Below, in pieces: positions 7,235 through 15,174 of a stretch of 37,559 nucleotides of DNA. The number at the start of each line of letters is the position of its first letter. Position 1 is the first letter of the stretch. This stretch comes from CADDZO01 sp035294145 (GTDB lineage: Bacteria; Chloroflexota; Dormibacteria; Dormibacterales; Dormibacteraceae). A model generated the notes under the pieces. The model was not told the origin of the DNA. It did no database searches and saw only the letters and a program-made list of their open reading frames with translations. The position numbers and the translations under genes were made by a program. Location: contig DATGLL010000035.1 in NCBI GenBank assembly GCA_035294145.1, forward strand, positions 1 through 37,559. The letters are read 5' to 3'.

Positions 7235-10200
7235 TGTCGCACCTGGTGCTGCTGGCGCCGGTGGCGGCCTGCGCCGTGGCCCTGCTCGTGCTCTCGGTCT
7301 GGAGGCCGCCGCTGGCCTGCGCCCTCTTCGCGCTCGCGGTGCCGCTCACCGCGGGGATGGGCCGCGGGACGGTGGTCCCGGTGTTCCGGGTCAACGAGGT
7401 GCTGCTGATGGCGCTGGTCGGCGGGTTCGGCGTCCACCTGATCGCCCGACGCCGTCCGCTCCCCTTCAGCGCCCTCGACGTGGTGGTGCTGGTCTACTGC
7501 CTGGGCGGGGTCCTGATCCCCTCAGCGGTGGCCTTGCTCACCCAAGCGGGCCTCGATCAGTCCGAGTGGATGACCGTCCTGGGGCCGGTGCAGTACCTGC
7601 TCGTCTATCTGGTCTTCTCTCGGGCCGAGCTCACCGGCGAGGGGCTGCGCCGGTTCCTGAAGGTCACCCTGCTGGCCAGCCTCCCGGTGGCCGCGATCGC
7701 CGTGCTCGAGCTGGTCAACCCGGGGAACGTCCGCCAGCTGGTCGAGGTCTACTATCCCGCCCAGCCGCTGCCCAGCTGGGACAACGTCTACCGGCCGACC
7801 TCGTTGCTGGGCTTCTACAGCGCGGTTGGGGCCTTTGGCCTGCTCAACTTCCTGCTCGCCTTCTCGCTCCTGGCCGCTCGCCAGCCTGGGTTCTCCCCCT
7901 GGTGGCTGCGGGTGGTGATGGGGGTCAACGTGCTGGGGATGCTGGCCTCGGACACCTACGCGCCGGTGCTCGCCTTGCCCTTCGGCCTGGTGGGGGCGAT
8001 GCTGGTCGTCCGCCGCATCCCCTGGCGGGAGTTCGCGGCCGCGGTCCCCGCCGGCCTGATCGGGCTGGTGCTGCTCTGGCCGGCAATCGCCGTCCGCCTG
8101 CAGAACCAGCTCGGCGGCGCCAGCCACGGCCTGCCCGAGACCATGGCCACGCGGGTCGACTACTGGCAGAGCTTCTTCATCCCTGCCCTGCTCCACCACG
8201 GCCTCTGGTTTGGCACCGCCACCGTCATGCCCCCCGAGGTGCCGAGGCCGCTCGTCTCCTTCGTCGACAACGACTATCTCTGGGAGATGTTCCGGGCCGG
8301 TATCCCTGGGCTCGTCATCTTCCTCCTGCTCATGGCCGCCGTGGCCAAGGCTGGCTGGGCCTCGCGCTGGAGTCCCTACCCGGTGCGCCGGGCGCTCGGC
8401 GCCACCTGTCTGGCGACGGTGGCCTGCGTTCTGCTCCTCAACGTGACCTCCGAGTACCTGACCTTCACCGCCGTCAGCCAGGAGTTCTGGATGCTGGTTG
8501 GTGCCTTGAGCGGGCTGGCGCTGGTCGCCCGCCCGGCCCCGGCCTTTATCGAGCTGCGCCCGCTGCCCTCGCCCTCCCGGTCGCGCCTTCGCCGACGGCT
8601 GGCGGGGCTGGTGCCCGACGCCGCCCTGTTGCGCTCCTCCGTGACGGTGCTGTTGGGCTTCGGGTTGGCCAAGCTCTTCGGCTTCCTCTTCCAGGTGGCG
8701 GCGGGCCGTCTGCTCGACCCGGCGGGCTACGGCCGTCTCAGCTACGCCCTGGCTGTGGGCGGTGTGCTCTCGGTGCTGCTCACCACGGCCCCGCTGGGTC
8801 TCTCTCGCTTCCTTGCCCGCCACGAGGGGGATCGGGAGGGACGGAACCTCTACTACACGAACTGGCTGGCGGTGGTGGCCATCGTCCTCGGCTTCAGCGC
8901 GGTCATCACCGTGGCCGTGGCCCGGCCGCTCGACTTGGGGGGCTGGCTCATGGTGGGGCTGCTCGCCAACCTGATCGGGGTGGCCGCCCTCGAGACCTAC
9001 CGTGAGGTCCAGCGCGGCCTAGGGCGGTACACCTTGCAGTCTGTCTTCTACGTCCTGGCCAACGTCCTCCAGCTGGCCGCGGTGCTCGCTCTGGCCCTCG
9101 TCGGTCGTCGTTCCCCCGCCGTCTTCCTGATCGTCTACGGCCTCTCGGGGGTGGCTGCCTTGCTCGCCCTGGCGCCCGTCAGTCGTCTCGACGTCGCCTT
9201 TCGCCCCTCGACCCTGGGGTGGAGGCGGATCCGGGGCATCGCCGCTTTCGCTCGACCGGTGCTCCTCCAGGCCGTCTTCTGGAACCTCTGGTACAGCGGG
9301 GACCTGATCCTGGTCCAGCATCTCCGGAGCGAGGCCAGCACGGGGAGCTACGGCGCCGCCAAGGCGATCGCCAACGGCTTCATGCTCGTCCCCTCGGCCA
9401 TCGCCTTCGTGCTCACGCCGCGTGTGGCGCGGCTGTCCGAGCGCGAGGTGGGGCGCTACCTGGTTCGGGTGCTGGCCTTCACGGCCGTGGTCACCCTCCC
9501 CCTGGCCTTCGCGCTGGTGGCACTCGCCCGGCCGCTGACGGCGAGCGTGTTCGGGGGGAAGTACGAGACGGCTGCGGTGCCGCTCATGGTCCTCACCGTG
9601 GGGATGGCCCTGTATGGGGTGAAGAGCGTCCTCGACAGCTGCTGGCTCGGCATCGGCCACCCCATCGTCGACACGGTGACGGCGGGCGTGGCGGCCGTGG
9701 TCACCCTCGGCAGCGGCCTCTGGTTGATCCCCCGCGCCGGCCTGGTGGGAGCGGGGCTGGCCTTCAGCGCCGGGGCGCTGGCCCAGCTCCTGGTGGCGGG
9801 GGCGGTGACCGTCTGGGCCTTCGGGGCCGAGACCCCGCGGGTGCGCCAGCTACGGGACCACGTCCTCCTGGACGACCGTCGATCGGCGATCGCCGATCGC
9901 ACCGAGGTCCTGGAGCCATCGGCGCCGCTCGGTCGCCCGAGCGTTCCTGGGGGCGAGGACGCGGCCGGCGAGCTCGTGGCCGAGCCAAGCCCGCGGGATG
10001 GGGACGCCCTGCGCGTGCTCCTGGTCGCCGAACAGGTCGATGGGGTCCCGGACGAGGCCTACGCCAAGTTCGTCCGGGTGCTCGGCTCGGAGCTGGGGCG
10101 GCGTTGCCGACTGCTGACCCAGGTCGTGGGCTCGTCGCCCTCGGCCGGCGGCCGCCCGAGCCGCGTGGTGGGTCGGCTGCGAGAGCTGGTCAGGGTGTCC

Positions 10201-12903
10201 CGCCGGCCCGAGCTGCGGGACTCGACCCCGAGCGTCGTGGTCTACGCCTCGCGTAGCTCGCTGACCGCGGCTGCCCTGGTGCGTGCGCAGATCCTGCGCC
10301 GGCTCTGCCGGGCCCCGGTTGCCTTCGTCGCCCTCCAGAGCGTTGCCGCCCGGGCCCTGCGTCGTTTCCCCCGCTCCCTGATGCCCGATCTCCTGTTGCT
10401 GCCCACCGACGAGGATCGGCGCCGGGCGCTGGCCGCTGGCCTCAACGCGATCTGCGTGTCCGGCGGTGTGGACCTGGAGCGGTTCCGTCCCCCGCTGCCG
10501 GGCGAGAAGGAGCGGCTCCGGCGCAAGTGGGGACTGCCGCTCGACCGTCGCATCCTGCTCCACGTTGGCCATCTGAGGGCGGGTCGCAACCTCTCCGCCC
10601 TCCTGCCCCTGGCGGCGACGGCGGGGGTGACGGTGGTGGTGGTGGCCAGCCGACACGGCGGTGCCGAGTCCGAGCGCCTGCGCGCCGACCTGGCCCAAGG
10701 GGGGGTGGTCCTGCTCGAGGGGTATCAGCCGAACGTCGAGGAGCTCTACCGGTTGGCCGATGTCTACGTCTTTCCCACCGCCTCGCGAGAGGACGCGGTG
10801 GCGATGCCGCTCTCGGTCCTGGAGGCCCTGGCCAGCGACCTTCCGGTGGTCAGCCTCAAGTTCGGGGCGCTGCCGGAGCGGCTCGGCTCGGCGCCCGGCG
10901 TCTACCTGGTGGACACCGCGGCGGAGCTGGTGACCCGGGCCCTGGAGGTCCGGGGGCGGGAGGCCGCCACCCGCCGCCTGGCTGAGCCCTACGCCTGGTC
11001 GGCGATCGCGGACCGGGTCCTGACCGCCCTTGCCGATCTCGAGGTCGTGGCCGCCCCATCCCCCGGCCGCCTCTCCGGCCTCTGGGAGGCGGCACGACGG
11101 GCGGTGGTGGCTCGGCGGAGCTGGTGGCGGGAGCTGCTCTGGGGCGACCGCCCCGGCTACGTCCGTCCGCCGGCGATGCCGCCGATCGTGCCCGGGACGG
11201 CGTGCGCGGGCCCGGCCGAGCCCGCATGCCCGACGACGCCGACGGTTGGGGACCTGGGGCGCTCGGCAGGGACGCTGGCGGCGGTGGCGAGCTTCCACGG
11301 CCTGAGCGTGGAGCGGGCCGGGGAGGATGGCCCAGGCGACCTGCTCCGTCGTGCCCTGGCCGGGCGCTGGCCGCTCCTGCGAGCCCCGGCCGAGGCCCTG
11401 CTCGAGCTTCGGGAGCCGGCCATGACCGGGCTGGCCACCTTTCTCCAGCGGGGCGGCACCCTCTACGTGGACGGGCTTCGCCCGCCCTCCCTCCCGGCCC
11501 TGGCGGGGTTGGGCCAGCGGCTGGACCTGGCCCTCCCCGAGCTGGCGGCCGGCTCCGCTGCCGACCTGCTCTTCCCCCCCGAGGCGGGGGACACCGCCCG
11601 GGAGCTGAGCGGGGCCAGGCTGATGGGCGGGGCGTGGTCGTTTGGCCTGCGGGCCGGCCCTGGCTGGCGGGCCCTGGCCTGTGAGGCTGGGGATCGGCTA
11701 CCGCTGGTCGTGGAGCGTCCGGTGGGGATGGGGCGGGTGGTCTTGAGCACCGCCCCTGCCGAGCTAGCCCAGCCCCTCTGGCGGGTCCTGGCCTCCAGTC
11801 GGGCCGCGACCGCGCTGGTTCCGATGATGCTCCTGCGTCGGCTCTACGGTCGCTCGGCCTGGCACCCGCCGCTGGCCGTGGCCAACTTCTCGATCGACGA
11901 CCCAGCCCTGCGTCGGGACCGCATCGGGTTGCGGATGGATCTCCTGCTGACGCAGGCTCGCGAGCACCGGTTCCACGTCACCATCGCCACCGTGCCGCGG
12001 GAGCTGCCGCTAGCCGACCCCGCCGTGGTCGCGCTGCTGCGGCGGCACCCTGGGCTGGTCTCCGCCTGCTACCACGGGTGCGACCACGATGGCTACGAGT
12101 TCTACTTGCCGGAGGCCAGGCGGGCGCGCTACCCGGCTCGACCTCTGGCCCGCCAACGGTTGGCGTTGCGGCGTGCGGTCAGCAACGGTCTTCGCTTCTC
12201 CGAGCAGCACGGCGTCCGGCTGGACCGGGTCATGGTCTTCCCCTACGGGGTGGGGCCGGCGGCCATCTTCGCAGACCTCCGTCGTCTCGGCTTCGTCGCC
12301 ACCTGCAACCTCCACGACAAGTTCCCCCTGGGGGCGCCCATCCCAGACGACCCCGAGCTCGGGCTGCGGCCGGCCGACCTGGCCTGGGAGGGCTACCCGT
12401 TGCTCTGGCGGAGGGGCCTCCATGACCCCGGCTTCCTGGTCGACCTCTTCTTGGGGCGCCCGGTGCTGGGCTTCGGCCACCTGCGCGCGCTGGGCCCGGC
12501 CTTCCAGGACCTGGTCGGCTGGGCGGAGGCCGTCAACCGGGCGGCGGCCCCGGTCTGGATGAGCCTGGACGAGGTCGCACGCCATGCCTACCTCCAGCGG
12601 CTGGGCCCGCGGGGGTGGGAGGTGTTGATGACCGCTGAGGAGGCCTGCCTCCACAATCCCGACCCGTCGCCGCGGACCTTCATCGTCCGACGCCCTCACT
12701 TGCCTCCCACGGCCGTCCTGGAGGTGGACGGCGTCCGACGTTCGGGCCAGGGGCCGGTTGAGGTCACGGTCCCGGCCGGTGGGACGGCCGTGATCCGCCT
12801 GGCCACGGCTGGGCAGGGGGTGGAGGGCCGGCGGGTGCTTCCCCCGCGGCATCGCTGCCCGCTCGTCCCTGACTCTGAACCTCTTCGCAAGGAGCTGGCA
12901 TGA
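7234..12903 (+). CDS. Giant fusion: O-antigen polymerase/ligase-like + flippase + glycosyltransferase + deacetylase-like
   Basis: One uninterrupted frame of 1889 residues joins parts that are normally separate proteins. Residues 1-450 form a polytopic membrane domain like O-antigen ligase/Wzy. Residues about 465-870 form a second polytopic domain like the Wzx/MATE-type polysaccharide flippases (FGLAKLFGFLFQVAAGRLL, LDPAGYGRLSYAL). Residues about 925-1275 are a GT4-type glycosyltransferase (SGGVDLERFRPP, LLHVGHLRAGRNLS, EGYQPNVEELYRLADVYVFP). Residues about 1320-1545 may be an inactive amidotransferase-like fold. Residues about 1547-1830 look like a NodB-type deacetylase, with D1555-D1556 in FSIDDP and H1614-x3-H1618 in YHGCDHDG. 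Linkers between modules are Pro/Arg-rich. The start overlaps the previous stop (TGATG) and the end overlaps the next start (ATGA). Polymerase versus ligase is not decided. Confidence 0.82.
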   Translation: MSHLVLLAPVAACAVALLVLSVWRPPLACALFALAVPLTAGMGRGTVVPVFRVNEVLLMALVGGFGVHLIARRRPLPFSALDVVVLVYCLGGVLIPSAVALLTQAGLDQSEWMTVLGPVQYLLVYLVFSRAELTGEGLRRFLKVTLLASLPVAAIAVLELVNPGNVRQLVEVYYPAQPLPSWDNVYRPTSLLGFYSAVGAFGLLNFLLAFSLLAARQPGFSPWWLRVVMGVNVLGMLASDTYAPVLALPFGLVGAMLVVRRIPWREFAAAVPAGLIGLVLLWPAIAVRLQNQLGGASHGLPETMATRVDYWQSFFIPALLHHGLWFGTATVMPPEVPRPLVSFVDNDYLWEMFRAGIPGLVIFLLLMAAVAKAGWASRWSPYPVRRALGATCLATVACVLLLNVTSEYLTFTAVSQEFWMLVGALSGLALVARPAPAFIELRPLPSPSRSRLRRRLAGLVPDAALLRSSVTVLLGFGLAKLFGFLFQVAAGRLLDPAGYGRLSYALAVGGVLSVLLTTAPLGLSRFLARHEGDREGRNLYYTNWLAVVAIVLGFSAVITVAVARPLDLGGWLMVGLLANLIGVAALETYREVQRGLGRYTLQSVFYVLANVLQLAAVLALALVGRRSPAVFLIVYGLSGVAALLALAPVSRLDVAFRPSTLGWRRIRGIAAFARPVLLQAVFWNLWYSGDLILVQHLRSEASTGSYGAAKAIANGFMLVPSAIAFVLTPRVARLSEREVGRYLVRVLAFTAVVTLPLAFALVALARPLTASVFGGKYETAAVPLMVLTVGMALYGVKSVLDSCWLGIGHPIVDTVTAGVAAVVTLGSGLWLIPRAGLVGAGLAFSAGALAQLLVAGAVTVWAFGAETPRVRQLRDHVLLDDRRSAIADRTEVLEPSAPLGRPSVPGGEDAAGELVAEPSPRDGDALRVLLVAEQVDGVPDEAYAKFVRVLGSELGRRCRLLTQVVGSSPSAGGRPSRVVGRLRELVRVSRRPELRDSTPSVVVYASRSSLTAAALVRAQILRRLCRAPVAFVALQSVAARALRRFPRSLMPDLLLLPTDEDRRRALAAGLNAICVSGGVDLERFRPPLPGEKERLRRKWGLPLDRRILLHVGHLRAGRNLSALLPLAATAGVTVVVVASRHGGAESERLRADLAQGGVVLLEGYQPNVEELYRLADVYVFPTASREDAVAMPLSVLEALASDLPVVSLKFGALPERLGSAPGVYLVDTAAELVTRALEVRGREAATRRLAEPYAWSAIADRVLTALADLEVVAAPSPGRLSGLWEAARRAVVARRSWWRELLWGDRPGYVRPPAMPPIVPGTACAGPAEPACPTTPTVGDLGRSAGTLAAVASFHGLSVERAGEDGPGDLLRRALAGRWPLLRAPAEALLELREPAMTGLATFLQRGGTLYVDGLRPPSLPALAGLGQRLDLALPELAAGSAADLLFPPEAGDTARELSGARLMGGAWSFGLRAGPGWRALACEAGDRLPLVVERPVGMGRVVLSTAPAELAQPLWRVLASSRAATALVPMMLLRRLYGRSAWHPPLAVANFSIDDPALRRDRIGLRMDLLLTQAREHRFHVTIATVPRELPLADPAVVALLRRHPGLVSACYHGCDHDGYEFYLPEARRARYPARPLARQRLALRRAVSNGLRFSEQHGVRLDRVMVFPYGVGPAAIFADLRRLGFVATCNLHDKFPLGAPIPDDPELGLRPADLAWEGYPLLWRRGLHDPGFLVDLFLGRPVLGFGHLRALGPAFQDLVGWAEAVNRAAAPVWMSLDEVARHAYLQRLGPRGWEVLMTAEEACLHNPDPSPRTFIVRRPHLPPTAVLEVDGVRRSGQGPVEVTVPAGGTAVIRLATAGQGVEGRRVLPPRHRCPLVPDSEPLRKELA

Positions 12904-13484
12904 AGGTGAGCGTCTCTCCCGTCTACGTGCATCCCACGGCCGAGGTGGCCGAGGACGCCAGCATCGGCCCCGGTACCAAGATCTGGAACGAGGCTCAAGT
13001 CCGTCCAGGGGCTCGGATCGGGGCTGGCTGCGTGCTCGGCAAGGGAGCCTATGTGGACGTCGGGGTGGTGGTCGGTGATCGGGTGAAGCTCCACACCCGT
13101 TCGTCGGTGTTCAGCGGCGCTCGCATCGGCAACGAGGTCTTCGTGGGGCCGCATGCCTGCCTGCTCAACGATCGGCGGCCGCGTGCGACGACCCCGGACG
13201 GCAGGCTCAAGGGGGAGGGCGATTGGGTGGTCTCCGGGGTGGTGGTCGGGGACGGAGCCTCCATCGGCGGCGGCTCCACGGTGCTCCCTGGTGTGACCAT
13301 CGGCCGCCACGCGATGGTGGGGGCGGGTTCGGTCGTGACCAGGGACGTGCCCGAGCACGCTCTGGTCTATGGCAATCCGGCCCGCCTCGCCGGCTACGTC
13401 TGCGAGTGTGGCGGGCGCCTCGACGCCGCCGGGACCTGCCCCGGCTGCGGTCGATCGCACCCGGGCCTGGGGGCGCGATCGTGA
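12900..13484 (+). CDS. Sugar N-acetyltransferase, left-handed beta-helix (WbpD/WlbB-like)
   Basis: This 194-residue protein is made of hexapeptide repeats (V/I-G-x-G type, e.g. ASIGPGTKI, ARIGAGCVLG, ASIGGGSTVLPGVTIG), which fold as a left-handed beta helix and act as a trimer using acetyl-CoA. The pattern, including HPTAEV near the start and YGNPARLAGYVCECG near the end, matches acetyltransferases that acetylate the 3-amino group of UDP-2-acetamido-3-amino uronates. The tail carries a likely zinc ribbon (CECG then CPGCG), known in part of this family. The following aminotransferase would make the amino group that this enzyme acetylates. Both joints overlap by four bases. Confidence 0.85.
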   Translation: MKVSVSPVYVHPTAEVAEDASIGPGTKIWNEAQVRPGARIGAGCVLGKGAYVDVGVVVGDRVKLHTRSSVFSGARIGNEVFVGPHACLLNDRRPRATTPDGRLKGEGDWVVSGVVVGDGASIGGGSTVLPGVTIGRHAMVGAGSVVTRDVPEHALVYGNPARLAGYVCECGGRLDAAGTCPGCGRSHPGLGARS

Positions 13485-14569
13485 TCCCCGTGGCCCGTCC
13501 GACCTTCGGCCCTGAGGAGGAGGCTGCCGTTCTCGAGGTGATGCGTTCGGGACAGCTCGCCCAGGCGGAGCGGGTCCGGGCCTTCGAGCGTGCCTTCGCC
13601 GAGGCCAGCGGAGCTCGCTACGCGGTCGCCACGTCGAGCGGCACCACCGCCTTGTTCCTGGCCCTCCTTGCCCATGGTGTCGGGCCAGGTGATGAGGTGA
13701 TCACCAGTCCCCTCACCTTCATCGCCACCGCCAACGCCATCGCCCAGGTGGGGGCGCAGCCCGTCTTCGCCGATGTCGATGACACCCTGAACCTCAGCCC
13801 AGCGTCGGCGGCGGAGCTCATCAGCCCTCGGACCCGCGCCATCCTCCCTGTGCACCTCCACGGCAATCCCTGCGACCTCCGCGCCTTCAGCGCCCTGGCC
13901 GAGGAGCACGGGTTGGCCCTGGTCCAGGATGCGTGCCAGGCGGTGGGAGCCACGCTCGGAGGAGCCCCTCTGGGCAGCTTCGGCACCGCCGTGTACTCCT
14001 TCTACGCCACCAAGAACCTGACCACGGGGGAGGGGGGGATGGTCACCACCAACGATCCAGAGGTGGCCGCCCTGTGCGCCAGCCTTCGCCACCAAGCGTA
14101 CGCCCAGCAGCCTTACGTCCATGATCGGGTCGGGTTCAACTTTCGAATGACCGAGATGCAGGCCGCGATCGGCCTGGCCCAGTTGGGCCGCCTGCAGGCC
14201 ATCACCGAGCGCCGGCGTCGCATCGCCTCCTACTACGACGAGATGATCCCTGATGAGCGGTTCGCGAGACCCCAGCGCCTGGCTGGCGCCCAGCACGTGT
14301 ACCATCAGTACACCCTACGGCTCGTCGGCGTGGATGGCGAGGCGCGCCGGGCGCGTGACCGTCTGCGCGAGGCCCTCGCCGAGGCGGGGGTGGGGAGCGG
14401 GGTCTACTACCCGGTGCCGGTGCATCGCCAGCCTGCCTATGCCAGGTACGGTCACGTGCGCTGTCCTGAGGCTGAGCGGGCTGCCGACGACATGCTCTCA
14501 ATTCCCGTTCATCACTCCCTCACCGACGAGGAGGTGGAGGCGGTGGCACGAGCGATGCGAGCCCTTTGA
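13481..14569 (+). CDS. PLP-dependent sugar aminotransferase (DegT/DnrJ/EryC1, WbpE-like)
   Basis: This 362-residue enzyme belongs to the PLP-dependent DegT/DnrJ/EryC1 aminotransferases, which convert a keto nucleotide-sugar into an amino sugar. Visible motifs are TSSGTTALFLAL near the N-terminus, the cofactor aspartate and neighbours in VQDACQAVGA, the Schiff-base lysine in SFYATKNLTTGEGG, and the conserved FNFRMTEMQAAIG and YYPVPVHRQPAY segments. The GTG at 13481 overlaps the upstream stop (GTGA) and homology starts at once, so the longer frame from 13223 is rejected. With the acetyltransferase it suggests a diacetamido or acetamido sugar. The dehydrogenase and oxidase normally needed to make a 3-keto uronate substrate are not in this window. 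Confidence 0.92.
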   Translation: MIPVARPTFGPEEEAAVLEVMRSGQLAQAERVRAFERAFAEASGARYAVATSSGTTALFLALLAHGVGPGDEVITSPLTFIATANAIAQVGAQPVFADVDDTLNLSPASAAELISPRTRAILPVHLHGNPCDLRAFSALAEEHGLALVQDACQAVGATLGGAPLGSFGTAVYSFYATKNLTTGEGGMVTTNDPEVAALCASLRHQAYAQQPYVHDRVGFNFRMTEMQAAIGLAQLGRLQAITERRRRIASYYDEMIPDERFARPQRLAGAQHVYHQYTLRLVGVDGEARRARDRLREALAEAGVGSGVYYPVPVHRQPAYARYGHVRCPEAERAADDMLSIPVHHSLTDEEVEAVARAMRAL

Positions 14570-15174
14570 GGAGCGGCCGCCGACGTCGATGGCGGCTCGC
14601 CCCTGAGGTCGGGAGCGGGCCGAAGGTTCGGAGCCGCTCGGGGGGCGAGCGTCGGCCCATGCCCGCGCGATGGCGCTGGCCTCGCCTTCGGACGGGTGGC
14701 TGACGTCGTGGGCGCCTTGGGTGAGGCGCCTCGACGGGGCAGGGGCGGAGGGCTCGTCGAGCAGGTGGTTGGCGGGGACGTCGGGGGACGGTCGCGGGCC
14801 TCGCGGCTGCCGACCTGGCCGTGTGCGTCGCGGGCCATCTCTGCGCGGTCGTCCCAGGGCTGGCCCGACGCACGGTGAGGGCCATGCCCTGGCCACCTGC
14901 GTTCGCCAGCTGGGCCTGGGCCTCCTGGTCATCGTCCAGAGGAGGGTGGTCGATGCCCCCGACGGTCGCCTGAGGAGCAGGGAGCCGGTGAGTGGGGCCG
15001 TTCCCCATCGGCACGGCGTTGCGACCCAGGCTCGCCGACCGAGGGGGCAGCCGAGTTCCTGGGCCCCTCCAGGGGGAGCTCGATGGGCCGGGTCGGGCTG
15101 AAGCGCCGCGCGGCCACCACCCAGGCCCGGGGGCGTCGGGTTCGAGAGCGGAGGCCACCGCCCGCGGCCCGCGG
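14570..15174. other. 605-bp convergent intergenic stretch, no convincing gene
   Basis: This lies between the stop codons of two convergent genes. Open frames exist on both strands (for example + 14670-15101) but they are Arg/Pro/Ser-rich, lack any motif I recognise, and are what very GC-rich DNA produces by chance. The one clear structure is a hairpin at 14711-14730: GGCGCCT, loop TGGGTG, AGGCGCC. It is about 140 bases after the aminotransferase stop and has no T-run behind it, so it is at best a terminator-like stem. A decayed gene cannot be excluded. Confidence 0.4.

Noticed and set aside
14711..14730. Rho-independent terminator after the aminotransferase gene
   Set aside because: The 7-bp stem is clear but no T-run follows and it is about 140 bases after the stop codon, so function as an intrinsic terminator is not supported.
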